A stretch of DNA of 64,000 nt. Source: Billgrantia antri (GTDB lineage Bacteria > Pseudomonadota > Gammaproteobacteria > Pseudomonadales > Halomonadaceae). The stretch is from positions 62,001 to 126,000 of the forward strand of contig NZ_JAHYCA010000008.1 in assembly GCF_019430905.1 (NCBI RefSeq), in the 5' to 3' direction. The notes below the pieces were generated by a model. It searched no databases. It saw nothing but the letters and a program-made list of their open reading frames with translations, and was not told the DNA's origin. A program made the position numbers and the translations under genes. This document shows positions 54,533 through 62,980 of this stretch, piece by piece (positions within the stretch are counted from its first letter, which is position 1; each line of letters begins with the position of its first letter).

Positions 54533-55792
54533 ATGACACATATCGAGAAGGGGGTGGGTTTTCGGACCGCACCTCGAGACTTCTTGCGTGATCTCAATAT
54601 CGACAATCTCAGCGCCGGACTCGTTGCCGGGATATTCGGCCTCAGTGCCGGCATTATTCATATCAGCGCTGGCACTGCTGCCGGTCTTGATGCCCACTTT
54701 CTCTTGATTTGGGTCGTCAGCTACCTGCTGATCAACGGCCTGTTCGGTCTGTTCGTGCCGGCCTACTACCGATTGCCGTTGCCCATGGCCAACTCCATTC
54801 CCGGCGCGCTGCTGTTCGCGGCGGTGATTCCATTGGTCGGGCTGGAAGCGGCCCTGGGGGCGACCCTGCTCGCCGGTGCCCTCTCCCTGGTGGCCGGATT
54901 GGCCGGGGTGATGGGCATCGTGATGAAGCTGATCCCCATGCCGATCGTGATGGGCATGGTCGCCGGTATCCTGCTCAAGTTCGGGCTCAATATGGTGGCG
55001 CCGCTGGAGAGTGCCATGTTGCCGGCGGCTATCATGATCCTGGCCTTCTTCATCTCGGCGCGGCTGCTTCGTAGGGTACCGCCGCTGATCGTGGCCATGC
55101 TGGCCGGTATCGCTTACATGGCCTATTCCGGCGTCGACTTCTCCGGGGTGGCGTTCTCGGTGACCTTCCCCGAGTTCATCGTACCCGAGTTCACCCTGCA
55201 GGCCTTCCTGGCCTACGGGCTGCCGCTGGCGCTGATCCTGGTGGGTATGGAGACGCCGGCCGGGGTGGGCCTGGTCAAGGGCATGGGCTACAAGGCGGTG
55301 CCGGCCAACGCCATCACCGCCGTGGGTGGCATCGGTACCATGATCTCGGCCTTCTTCAACCTGCACAGCACCTGTATTGCAGCCCCGGCAACGGGTATCT
55401 GCGCCTCTCCCGAGGCCGGCGATCACGATAAGCGCTGGGTGGCGGCGGTGATCACCGGGGCAGTCTTCATGCTGGGCGCCCCCTTCTACGGTTTCATGGT
55501 CAGCCTGATCCAGGCCATGCCGGGCTACTTCATCGCCATTATTGCCGGCCTGGCCCTGGTCCGGGTCATCACCTCGGCGATGCAGGTAACGTTCTCGGGC
55601 AAGCACGAGATGGGGGGAATATTCGCCTTCCTGATCGCCACTTCCGGTCTGCAGATCCTGGGCATCGGCGCATCCTTCTGGGCGCTGGTGCTGGGGGTGT
55701 TCGTCTCGCTGCTCTTCGAGACGCGGGATTTCGAGTTCGGCACTGCCCGGTTGGTGACCGGCAAGGCGTCATTGAGCAAGAAGGCCGGCTGA
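54533..55792 (+). CDS. BenE-family aromatic acid/H+ symporter
   Basis: This 419-residue inner-membrane protein has about 12 membrane segments and the BenE patterns GLVAGIFGLSAGIIHISAG, FNLHSTCIAAPATGICASPEAG and KRWVAAVITGAVFMLGAPF. BenE proteins import benzoate. Placed 67 bases after salicylate hydroxylase on the same strand, its ligand here may be salicylate (inference). CTGGAGCAC precedes the ATG. Confidence 0.88.
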   Translation: MTHIEKGVGFRTAPRDFLRDLNIDNLSAGLVAGIFGLSAGIIHISAGTAAGLDAHFLLIWVVSYLLINGLFGLFVPAYYRLPLPMANSIPGALLFAAVIPLVGLEAALGATLLAGALSLVAGLAGVMGIVMKLIPMPIVMGMVAGILLKFGLNMVAPLESAMLPAAIMILAFFISARLLRRVPPLIVAMLAGIAYMAYSGVDFSGVAFSVTFPEFIVPEFTLQAFLAYGLPLALILVGMETPAGVGLVKGMGYKAVPANAITAVGGIGTMISAFFNLHSTCIAAPATGICASPEAGDHDKRWVAAVITGAVFMLGAPFYGFMVSLIQAMPGYFIAIIAGLALVRVITSAMQVTFSGKHEMGGIFAFLIATSGLQILGIGASFWALVLGVFVSLLFETRDFEFGTARLVTGKASLSKKAG

Positions 55793-55810
55793 AGCTTCGC
55801 CAAGAACACC

Positions 55811-55834
55811 AACGGCGGCCCGAGGGCCGCCGTT
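55811..55834. terminator. Bidirectional terminator between convergent genes
   Basis: Arms AACGGCGGCCC (55811-55821) and GGGCCGCCGTT (55824-55834). It lies 18 bases after the benE-like stop and 22 bases beyond the TRAP binding-protein stop. It resembles the hairpin at 52008. Confidence 0.7.
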
Positions 55835-55856
55835 GGGGGGAGGTTGGCGAGCGCTG

Positions 55857-56879
55857 TCAGGCAGCACACTCCTCCCGCAAGGCCATGGCGGCCTCGTAGA
55901 TCTCGTTGGCCTCGCCGCCGGCTTCCTCCAGATAACGGTCGATGGTCTCCTGCAGCACGGGGCCCCAGTCGGGGTGGTCGAGGGCATCCTCGATGACCAG
56001 GAATTCGTGGCCGTCTTCCTCGGCGTCCTCGCGTCCCTGGCGGATCAGCTCGTCGTAGACGGCAGCGGCGCGCAGCGACCACTCCATGCCGCTGTGATCG
56101 TCGATGACCTGCTGGAGATCTTCGGGCAGGCGGTCATAGGTGCGCTGACTCATGGTGGCGAACAGCGATAGGTCGTAGAGGGGGACCTCGGTGTGGTAGC
56201 TGGCCAGCTCGTTGAGGCGGAAGGTCTTCATGCCTTCCCAGTTGAAGCTCAGGCCATCCACCACGCCGCGCTGCATGGCGGTGAAGACATCCGGGGCCGG
56301 CATGCCCACGGCCTGGGCGCCGAGGCGGGTGAACATGTCGCCGACCACCGGCGTGGGGCGGCGCAGGCGTAGACCCTCCAGATCAGCGGGGGTCTCGATC
56401 AGGCGTTCCCGGGTGTGCAGATAGCCGGGCCCGGTGGTGAACAGGAACAGCGGCCGGGTATCGGCGTATTCCTCTTCGAAGTGCCCCTGTTCTTGGAGCG
56501 ACTGCAGAATACACGAGCCTTGGCGGCTGCTGGCCGAGACGCCGGGAAGCTCAGCCACCTGGGTCAAGGGGAAACGTCCGGCATTGTAGCCTTGGGCCGA
56601 GGCCCCGATATCGGCGACACCGGTGACGACGCTTTCGTAGGTCTTGTCGGACTTTGCCAGGGTCTGGCTGGGATAGACTTCCACGTTCAGACGGCCATCC
56701 GAGGCCGCCTCGACGCTCTCCGCCCAGGCCTGGAACAGCTCGCGGTCGATCAGTGAGCCGCCGGGCCAGACGTGGGCGATGCGCAGGGTAGTGGCCTCGG
56801 CCAGGGCCGGTGTGGCCAGAAGAGCGGCGGCCAGTGCACTGGATAGGGCGATTCGGTTCACGGTCTTGCTGGGTGTCAT
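55857..56879 (-). CDS. TRAP transporter solute-binding protein in the van operon (orphan)
   Basis: This 340-residue DctP-family protein has a signal peptide ending TPALA and the pattern TTLRIAHVWPGGSLIDRE, QGYNAGRFPLTQVAELPGV, LEGLRLRRPTP and GMPAPDVFTAMQRGVVDGLSF. It is paralogous to those at 33283 and 60082. It follows vanB by 44 bases on the same strand and has no membrane partners beside it, so vanillate is its likely ligand and the DctQM at 61114-62920 its likely permease (inference). GAGGAA precedes the ATG at 56879. Confidence 0.9.
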   Translation of the reverse strand: MTPSKTVNRIALSSALAAALLATPALAEATTLRIAHVWPGGSLIDRELFQAWAESVEAASDGRLNVEVYPSQTLAKSDKTYESVVTGVADIGASAQGYNAGRFPLTQVAELPGVSASSRQGSCILQSLQEQGHFEEEYADTRPLFLFTTGPGYLHTRERLIETPADLEGLRLRRPTPVVGDMFTRLGAQAVGMPAPDVFTAMQRGVVDGLSFNWEGMKTFRLNELASYHTEVPLYDLSLFATMSQRTYDRLPEDLQQVIDDHSGMEWSLRAAAVYDELIRQGREDAEEDGHEFLVIEDALDHPDWGPVLQETIDRYLEEAGGEANEIYEAAMALREECAA

Positions 56880-56923
56880 GGGGGAGTTCCTCTTGTCGTT
56901 ATGGAGTAGTGAGGGGGGGCTGG

Positions 56924-57892
56924 TCAGAGGTCCAGCACCAAGACCTTGCTTTTGGCTCGTGAGCAACAGGGGGTGAACTGGTCGTTGGCGGCGTGCTCGT
57001 CGTCGTCCAGGTAGAGGTCGCGGTGGTCGGGCTCGCCCTCGAGCACCCGGGTCAGGCAAGTACCGCAGACCCCCTGTTCGCAGGAGACCATGATCTCGAT
57101 GCCGTTCTCGGCGAGCACCTGGTGCACCGTCTTGTCGACGGGCACGGTGAAGCTGGCGCCGCTGCTGGCGATCTTGACCTCGAAGCTGCCGTCGTCGCTG
57201 GTGTCGGCCACGGCGCCGGCGAAGTACTCGGTGTGCAGCTGATGGCTAGCCCAGCCATGGGCCTTGCAGGTCGCCAGCACGAAGTCGATAAAGCCCTTCG
57301 GGCCGCAGATATAGATCTGGGTCCTGGGGTCGGGGGTGCCGACCAGGGGCTCCAGGTCGAGCTTCTGTTCGGGCTCGCCGTCATCGAAGTGAAAATGCAC
57401 GCGCTCGGCGAAGGTTCCCTGGCGAATGCGCTCGAGAAACGCCGTGCGCTCGGCGGAGCGCGTGCAGTAGTGCATCTCGAAGTCGGCGTCGGTGTGCGCC
57501 AGGCGTTCGGCCATGCACAGGATCGGCGTCACGCCGATGCCGCCTGCGAACAGCAGGGTGCGCTTGGCGTGCTCCAGCGGGAAGTGGTTCTTGGGTGCGC
57601 TGATCTGGATCAAGTCGCCCACCTGAATCTCCTCGTGCATCGCCACCGAGCCTCCGCGTGAGGTCGGGTCGCGCAGTACGCCGATCAGGTAGCGGTCACG
57701 CTCTTCGGGATGGTTGCACAGCGAGTACTGCCTGATGAGCCCCGGCTTGATCTGCACATCGACATGCGCCCCGGCGCTGAAAGCCGGCAGCGGCCGGCCG
57801 TGGGGGTCGGCAAGCTCGAAGGTGGCGATATCCCGGGCTTCGTCGTGACGCGCCTTGACCTCGACTATCAGCGAAAGGGGCGTGCCGCTCAT
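56924..57892 (-). CDS. vanB: Vanillate O-demethylase reductase subunit
   Basis: VanB passes electrons from NADH to the VanA oxygenase. The 322-residue class IA reductase has the flavin-binding IRQYSLCNHPEERDRY, the NAD segment LLFAGGIGVTPILCMAERL, YICGPKGFIDFVL, and a C-terminal [2Fe-2S] domain with MVSCEQGVCGTCLTRVLEG and TPCC. Its start overlaps the vanA stop by four bases. It is transcribed with vanA and the downstream TRAP binding protein. Confidence 0.94.
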   Translation of the reverse strand: MSGTPLSLIVEVKARHDEARDIATFELADPHGRPLPAFSAGAHVDVQIKPGLIRQYSLCNHPEERDRYLIGVLRDPTSRGGSVAMHEEIQVGDLIQISAPKNHFPLEHAKRTLLFAGGIGVTPILCMAERLAHTDADFEMHYCTRSAERTAFLERIRQGTFAERVHFHFDDGEPEQKLDLEPLVGTPDPRTQIYICGPKGFIDFVLATCKAHGWASHQLHTEYFAGAVADTSDDGSFEVKIASSGASFTVPVDKTVHQVLAENGIEIMVSCEQGVCGTCLTRVLEGEPDHRDLYLDDDEHAANDQFTPCCSRAKSKVLVLDL

Positions 57893-58971
57893 GCCGTGGC
57901 CCCCGCTTTATCGTCTTCCTGCTCCTCGACGAGGATGCGGTCGATGATGCGCCTCGCCTGAACGCCGCCGCCGTCGATGTTGAGCTTGAGCAGCTGGCGG
58001 TCGGGATAGCGCAGCAGGTTGCGCTGCTGGGCCTCGAGCATCTCCAGGTCCTCGGCGAAGATCTTGCCCTGGCCTTCGCGGATCTTGGCGGTGAGTTCGG
58101 CGTCCTCGGGCTTGAAGTTGCGCGCCATGCCCCAGAAGTACCAGATCGAGGTGTCGGTCTCGGGAGTGATGAAATCGACCACGATGCTCGATGCCTTGAC
58201 CTCCGCCGGGGCGTCATAGCCGCCGTTGCCGGCATGGGCCACGCCCACGTCTATGTGCACGTGGCTCGGCGGGGTGAAGCGGCAGATCTGCCAGCGATCC
58301 ACCGGCACGTCGTCGGCCAGGCCACAGCCGCGCAGGGCTGCCTGCCAGAAGGGAGGGGCCGGGATATTTTCCATGTGTCGGCTGGTGATGACTTCCTCGC
58401 CATTGACGGAAGTCTCGGGGGCGGCCTCCTCGATCTCCGGCTGGCCGATGCTGGAGGCGTGCACATAAGTCTCATGAGTCAGGTCCATGAGATTATCGAT
58501 CATCAGGCGATATTCGCAGTGGACGTGGTAGAGCCCGCCGCCATAGGCCCAGTCGGGGCTATTGGCCCAGTGCAGCTCGGGGATCAGGTTCGGGTCGGCC
58601 TTGTCCGGATCGCCCGGCCAGAGCCACACGAAGCCGTGGCGCTCCTCCACCGGGTAGGCGCGGATGCTCGGAAAGCCACGCACTCGCTGACCCGGCATGC
58701 TGGCGCACTTCCCGTTACAGCCCATTTCCAGGCCGTGGTAGCCACAGACCAGCTTGCCGTCGCGTACGAAGCCCAGCGACAGCGGGGCTCCGCGGTGGGG
58801 GCAGAAGTCTTCCACTGCGGCCACGCGGCCTTCGTCGCCACGAAAGAAGACGATCGGCTCGTTGCAGATGGTGCGCCCCAGCGGTTTCTCCTCGATCTCG
58901 TCCGGGGTGCAGGCGACGTACCAGGCATTCTTGGGATAGGGGGCGTGGGAATGGGGGGCTTGATGCGTCAC
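57889..58971 (-). CDS. vanA: Vanillate O-demethylase oxygenase subunit
   Basis: This Rieske non-heme iron oxygenase demethylates vanillate to protocatechuate and formaldehyde. The 360-residue protein has the Rieske motif CPHRGAPLSLG and CGYHGLEM, and the mononuclear iron ligands in NLMDLTHETYVHAS. It starts with GTG at 58971 after AAGGAGAGAG. The promoter region contains two TTGGATCCAA operators shared with vanR. Protocatechuate formed here feeds pcaHG. Confidence 0.95.
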   Translation of the reverse strand: MTHQAPHSHAPYPKNAWYVACTPDEIEEKPLGRTICNEPIVFFRGDEGRVAAVEDFCPHRGAPLSLGFVRDGKLVCGYHGLEMGCNGKCASMPGQRVRGFPSIRAYPVEERHGFVWLWPGDPDKADPNLIPELHWANSPDWAYGGGLYHVHCEYRLMIDNLMDLTHETYVHASSIGQPEIEEAAPETSVNGEEVITSRHMENIPAPPFWQAALRGCGLADDVPVDRWQICRFTPPSHVHIDVGVAHAGNGGYDAPAEVKASSIVVDFITPETDTSIWYFWGMARNFKPEDAELTAKIREGQGKIFAEDLEMLEAQQRNLLRYPDRQLLKLNIDGGGVQARRIIDRILVEEQEDDKAGATA

Positions 58972-59060
58972 GGCTCTCTCCTTTGGGGTATTGGCTCATG
59001 TCGTGGCATGGAGCGGCGCTACCCTCTATGTCAGGAATGTCTACGGTCAGGAACGTTATG

Positions 59061-59072
59061 TTTGGATCCAAA
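59061..59072. promoter_or_regulatory. VanR operator 1
   Basis: Perfect palindrome TTTGGATCCAAA between vanA and vanR. The core TTGGATCCAA equals that of the Caulobacter VanR site ATTGGATCCAAT. Confidence 0.8.
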
Positions 59073-59113
59073 GTAGAGCTTCATGCCGTATAATAGGTCA
59101 ACTTATGCTTTAG

Positions 59114-59123
59114 TTGGATCCAA
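59114..59123. promoter_or_regulatory. VanR operator 2
   Basis: TTGGATCCAA, centred 52 bases from operator 1. A TATAAT hexamer at 59089-59094, between the two operators, is a candidate -10 element for vanR. Confidence 0.8.
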
Positions 59124-59165
59124 GTCCGAATCAACAAGAATGTGCAAGAGCATCAAGGAGATCGG

Positions 59166-59843
59166 GTGAGTAACAGCGACAAGAGCGTGGTGAGTCGGTT
59201 GCGCAAGCTGATCGGCGAGGGGGCCTACCAGCCGGGCGAGCGCCTCGGCGAGGTGGCGGTTTCCGAACAGTTGGGGGTCTCACGGACGCCGGTGCGCCTG
59301 GCCTTTCGTACCCTTGAGCAGGAGGGGTTGCTGCAGCGGGCAGGCAAGCGGGGCTTCATGGTGCGGGAGTTCACCGAAGCAGACGTGCTTTGTGCGGTGG
59401 AGGTTCGCGGGGTGCTGGAGGGGTTGGCGGCCCGGCGTCTGGCCGAGCAGGGGCTTTCACCGGCGCTGGATGCCAAACTGGAAGTTTGGATCCAAAAGGG
59501 GCGGGAGCTGCTGGCCAAGGGCTACCTCGAAGAGCGCGACGTCGACGTGTGGAGCGAGCTCAATCGGCATTTCCACGAGACCATCGTCGGCTCCTCCGGC
59601 AGCCCGGTGATCGGCGATGCCATCGCGCGCAACAATCATCTGCCCTTCGCCGCGGCGGACTCCATCGTCATCGACAGCGAGGCGCTGGATCGCGAATACC
59701 GCAAGCTGCAGCTGGCCCAGGTGCAGCATGAACTGGTGGTGCAGGCGCTGCGCCACGGCGAGGGCGCCCGGGCCGAGATGCTGATGCGCGAGCATGCTTT
59801 CATTGGCCTGCGCTATGGGGAGTTGTTCGGCCTGGGTGGGTAA
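59166..59843 (+). CDS. vanR: GntR-family repressor of vanAB
   Basis: This 225-residue FadR/VanR-type GntR protein has an N-terminal winged helix (about residues 5-70: VSRLRKLIGEGAYQPGERLGE, LGVSRTPVRLAFRTLEQEGLL) and an FCD effector domain with ELNRHFHETIVGSSG and QVQHELVVQALRHGEGARAE. It is divergent from vanA. The start at GTG 59166 is supported by AAGGAGAT at ideal distance; a GTG at 59142 lacks one. A third operator lies inside the gene at 59485. Confidence 0.9.
   Translation: MSNSDKSVVSRLRKLIGEGAYQPGERLGEVAVSEQLGVSRTPVRLAFRTLEQEGLLQRAGKRGFMVREFTEADVLCAVEVRGVLEGLAARRLAEQGLSPALDAKLEVWIQKGRELLAKGYLEERDVDVWSELNRHFHETIVGSSGSPVIGDAIARNNHLPFAAADSIVIDSEALDREYRKLQLAQVQHELVVQALRHGEGARAEMLMREHAFIGLRYGELFGLGG
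59485..59496. promoter_or_regulatory. VanR operator 3, inside the vanR coding region
   Basis: TTTGGATCCAAA, identical to operator 1, encoding part of EVWIQKG. It lies 320 bases into vanR. Confidence 0.65.
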
Positions 59844-59962
59844 ATCCGCCCAGGTGACCGGGTGCCGTGAGCAGCGAAAAGTCCAAGAAAGCGAGCCGAA
59901 AATCCTGGTAAGCCGTGGGTTTTTGCCAGCAAATGTGCGCGATGGGAAAAAATCCTGACGAC

Positions 59963-59978
59963 ATCGACTAAAGTCGAT
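59963..59978. promoter_or_regulatory. ATCGACT-AA-AGTCGAT palindrome
   Basis: Perfect 7-base arms containing CGACTAAAGTC. It lies 104 bases before the TRAP binding-protein ATG. The same 11-mer occurs at 23155-23165 and near copies occur at other intergenic sites. Confidence 0.55.
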
Positions 59979-60028
59979 TAACGAGGTCGTCGGTAGTGAG
60001 GTAGTTTAGCCGATAATACGAACGTAAA

Positions 60029-60041
60029 TTCGTATAGCGAA
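60029..60041. promoter_or_regulatory. PcaR-type operator upstream of the TRAP transporter
   Basis: TTCG-TATAG-CGAA, with a degenerate box (CCGA-TAATA-CGAA) starting 19 bases upstream at 60010. It lies 40 bases before the binding-protein ATG and about 48 kb from the pca operators. Confidence 0.65.
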
Positions 60042-60081
60042 CAATCGATATGTTCATTACAACGATCTCCTGGAGGCACCC

Positions 60082-61110
60082 ATGAACCGTGTCCTGTCCC
60101 GCTGCCTGCTGGCAGCCTCCATCGCTGCCATCACCACCGCTTCCGCCCAGGCCGCGACTACCCTGCGCATGGCCCACTTCTGGCCGGGTGCCTCGGGCAT
60201 CAACCAGGACATCTTCGAGGCTTGGGCCGACACCATCGAGGAGGAGTCCGGCGGCGAGCTGCGCGTGGAGATGTTCCCCTCCGGTACCCTGGCCAAGCCC
60301 GACGCCATCTACGAGGCGGTAGGCAACGGCATCGCCGATATCGGCGCCACGGCACAGGGCTACACTGCCGGCCGTTTCCCGCTGTCGCAGATCGTCGAAC
60401 TGCCCGGCGTGGCGGGCACCGCTACCCAGGGCGCCTGCGTGCTCCAGACCCTCTACGACGACGGCCATCTCGACGAGGAGTATGGCGACACGCGGCCGCT
60501 GTTCATGTTCACTACCGGGCCGGGCGGAATCCACACCATCGATACCGACGTTCAAGTGCCGTCCGACCTCGAGGGACTGCGCATTCGCCGCCCCACTGCC
60601 GTGGCCGGCGAGATGCTCGAGGCCATGGGCGCCAACCCGGTGGGTATGCCGGCGCCGGAGATCTACACCGCCATGCAGCGTGGCGTCGTCGATGGCCTGA
60701 GCTTCCCGTGGGAGGGCCTCAAGGGCTTCCGCATCAACGAGCTGGTCAACTATCACACCGAAGTGCCGTTCTACACGCTGATCTTCGTCGCCACCATGAG
60801 CCAGAACAGCTACGACCGGCTCAGCCCCGAGCAGCAGGCGGTAATCGATGCCAACTCCGGCATGAAATGGGCCGAGAACGCCGGTGCCGTCTTCGACCGG
60901 CTCGACGTCGAGGGCAAGCAGGAAGCCAGGGACGCCGGCCACACCATCCGCGAGATCGAGAACCCGCTGGAAAACCCGGACTGGCAGGCGCCGCTGGAGC
61001 AGGGGATCGAAAGCTACCTCACCCAGGTCGAGGAGCGTGGTCTTCCGGCGCGTGAGGTCTACGAGGCCGCGCTTGCCGCCAGCGAGTCCTGTGCGGAAGA
61101 TCAGGGGTAA
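60082..61110 (+). CDS. TRAP transporter solute-binding protein (DctP)
   Basis: This 342-residue periplasmic protein has a signal peptide ending TASAQA and the motifs TTLRMAHFWPGASGINQD, QGYTAGRFPLSQIVELPGV, LEGLRIRRPTA and GMPAPEIYTAMQRGVVDGLSF. It is strongly paralogous to 33283 and 55857 and is the only one with adjacent membrane subunits. The PcaR box at 60029 suggests that its ligand is protocatechuate or another acid entering that pathway. CTGGAGGCA precedes the ATG. Confidence 0.92.
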   Translation: MNRVLSRCLLAASIAAITTASAQAATTLRMAHFWPGASGINQDIFEAWADTIEEESGGELRVEMFPSGTLAKPDAIYEAVGNGIADIGATAQGYTAGRFPLSQIVELPGVAGTATQGACVLQTLYDDGHLDEEYGDTRPLFMFTTGPGGIHTIDTDVQVPSDLEGLRIRRPTAVAGEMLEAMGANPVGMPAPEIYTAMQRGVVDGLSFPWEGLKGFRINELVNYHTEVPFYTLIFVATMSQNSYDRLSPEQQAVIDANSGMKWAENAGAVFDRLDVEGKQEARDAGHTIREIENPLENPDWQAPLEQGIESYLTQVEERGLPAREVYEAALAASESCAEDQG

Positions 61111-61113
61111 GCC

Positions 61114-61641
61114 ATGCAGGCGTTCCTCGAACGGGCCAGCCACTGGCTGGCCCTCGTCTGCCGTGTCGTCGCCGGCATCGCCTTGCTGGCGCTGCTGACG
61201 GTGACCATCGCCGATGTCGGCACACGTTATCTCTACCGTCTGACCGAAGGAGCCATTGCCCTGCGCGTAACCGGCAGCGTGGAACTGGTGAGCTACCTGA
61301 TGCTGTGTTCGCTGCTGGCGGCCATGGCGGCCAACGTAGAGAAGAGCCAAGTGGTGGTGGAAGCCTTCTCCCATGGCCTCGCCCCTGCCATCAAGCATCG
61401 CCTGCACGGTTTCTATCTGCTGGGCTTCGCCGCGCTGGGGCTGGTGCTCTTCATCGGCCTGCTCGACTCGGCCGCGGCGGCGACCCGCCACGGTGAGGTC
61501 ACCCAGGACCTGCGTCTGCCCATGGGGCCCATCTACCAGGCGGCCGCGCTGCTCAGCCTGCTGCTGGGCCTGCGCAGCCTGATCCATGCGCTGCTTGGTG
61601 CAGTGTTCGGCAGCGAACAGGAGGTCTCCCATGGGGAGTGA
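61114..61641 (+). CDS. TRAP transporter small membrane subunit (DctQ)
   Basis: This 175-residue inner-membrane protein has four hydrophobic segments and the DctQ-type VTIADVGTRYLYRLTEG and VELVSYLMLCSLLAAMAANVEKSQVVVEAF. It starts 3 bases after the binding-protein stop and overlaps dctM by 11 bases, so the three are translationally coupled. Confidence 0.9.
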   Translation: MQAFLERASHWLALVCRVVAGIALLALLTVTIADVGTRYLYRLTEGAIALRVTGSVELVSYLMLCSLLAAMAANVEKSQVVVEAFSHGLAPAIKHRLHGFYLLGFAALGLVLFIGLLDSAAAATRHGEVTQDLRLPMGPIYQAAALLSLLLGLRSLIHALLGAVFGSEQEVSHGE

Positions 61642-62920
61642 AATGATCGGCGCCATCGGGCTGGGCATGCTGCTGGTGCTGATGGTGCTGCGCGTGCCCG
61701 TGGCACTGACCATGCTGATGGTCGGGGTGGTGGGCTTCGCCCAGGTGATCAGTTGGGATGCAGCCATCGCCCAGGTCAAGACGGTGCCGGTGGAAGTGCT
61801 CTCCAACTACAGCTTCAGCGCCGTGCCCATGTTCATCCTGATGGGGGTGCTGGCGGCGCACTCCGGCATGGCCGGCAAACTGTTTGAATCTGCTCGCAGC
61901 ATCTGCGGCGGGTGGAAAGGGGGGCTGGCGATTTCTGCCATTGGCTCCTGCGGGGTCTTCTCGGCGATCTCCGGTTCGTCGCTGGCCACTGCCAGCACCA
62001 TGACCCGCGTGGCGCTGCCGGAGATGGAGCGCTACGGCTACAACCGCGGCCTGGCTACCGGGGCGCTGGCCGCCGGCGGCACGCTCGGCATCATGATCCC
62101 GCCCTCCATCGCGCTGCTGATCTACGCCATCCTCACCGAGCAATCGGTGGGCGACATGTTCATGGCCGGCCTGGTGCCGGGGCTGATGGGGCTGGTGATG
62201 TATGCGCTCACGGTCAGCGTCGTGATGCGCCTGCGCCCCTCCCTTGCGGTGGCGGGAGAGCCCACGCCGTGGAAGGAGAAGCTGCTGTCGATGGGCGGGC
62301 TGGTGCCCTTCTTCGCCGTGTTCCTGGTGATGATCCTGGGCATCTACTTCGGCGCCTTCACTCCCACCGAGGGGGCTAGTGTCGGGGCGTTCGCCACGCT
62401 GCTCTATGCGCTGTTCAAGGGCATGCGCTGGAGCGGGCTGTGGCATAGCGTTCAGGAGACTCTGGCGCTCTCCGCGGTGGTGTTCTTCATGTTGGTAGGG
62501 GCCGAGACGCTGGGCTACTTCATCTCGGTGTCGCGGATCTCGTTCTCGATCAGCGACTTCCTCTACGGCGCGGACCTGGCCCCGATGGTGGTGGTGTTGT
62601 GCATCCTGCTGCTCTACTTCGTGCTGGGGATGTTCATGGACTCCATCGCCATGCTGGTGATCACGGTGCCTGTGGTGTACCCCATAATCCAGTCGCTGGG
62701 GATCGATCCGGTATGGTTCGGCATCGTGACGGTGCTGACCGTGGAGCTCGGGCTGATCACCCCGCCGGTGGGCATGAACGTCTTCGTGATCAAGGCGATG
62801 GCGCCCCATGTGGGGCTGGGCGAGATCTTCCGCGGCGTGGCACCTTTCATCGTCTCGGACTTCGTGCGCCTGGCGCTGCTGGTGGCCTTCCCGGTACTGA
62901 CCACGCTGTTCCTGCTCTAA
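61631..62920 (+). CDS. TRAP transporter large membrane subunit (DctM)
   Basis: This 429-residue permease has about 12 membrane segments and the DctM patterns VPMFILMGVLAAHSGMAGKLF, CGVFSAISGSSLATASTMTRVALPEM, IMIPPSIALLIYAILTEQ and ITPPVGMNVFVIKAMAPHVG. The ATG at 61631 follows CAGGAGGTC. It is the probable common permease for the three paralogous binding proteins in this window (inference). Confidence 0.93.
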   Translation: MGSEMIGAIGLGMLLVLMVLRVPVALTMLMVGVVGFAQVISWDAAIAQVKTVPVEVLSNYSFSAVPMFILMGVLAAHSGMAGKLFESARSICGGWKGGLAISAIGSCGVFSAISGSSLATASTMTRVALPEMERYGYNRGLATGALAAGGTLGIMIPPSIALLIYAILTEQSVGDMFMAGLVPGLMGLVMYALTVSVVMRLRPSLAVAGEPTPWKEKLLSMGGLVPFFAVFLVMILGIYFGAFTPTEGASVGAFATLLYALFKGMRWSGLWHSVQETLALSAVVFFMLVGAETLGYFISVSRISFSISDFLYGADLAPMVVVLCILLLYFVLGMFMDSIAMLVITVPVVYPIIQSLGIDPVWFGIVTVLTVELGLITPPVGMNVFVIKAMAPHVGLGEIFRGVAPFIVSDFVRLALLVAFPVLTTLFLL

Positions 62921-62980
62921 GTTCGACGCAACGACGCAGTGCCCTGCAAACCGGGCGCTGCGTCATGACGCCGCCCCCGC

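Noticed and set aside
53948-55606. Minus-strand frame of 552 codons across nahG and the BenE-type gene
   Set aside because: It spans two well-supported plus-strand genes and is rich in His, Gln and Arg as antisense GC-rich frames are.
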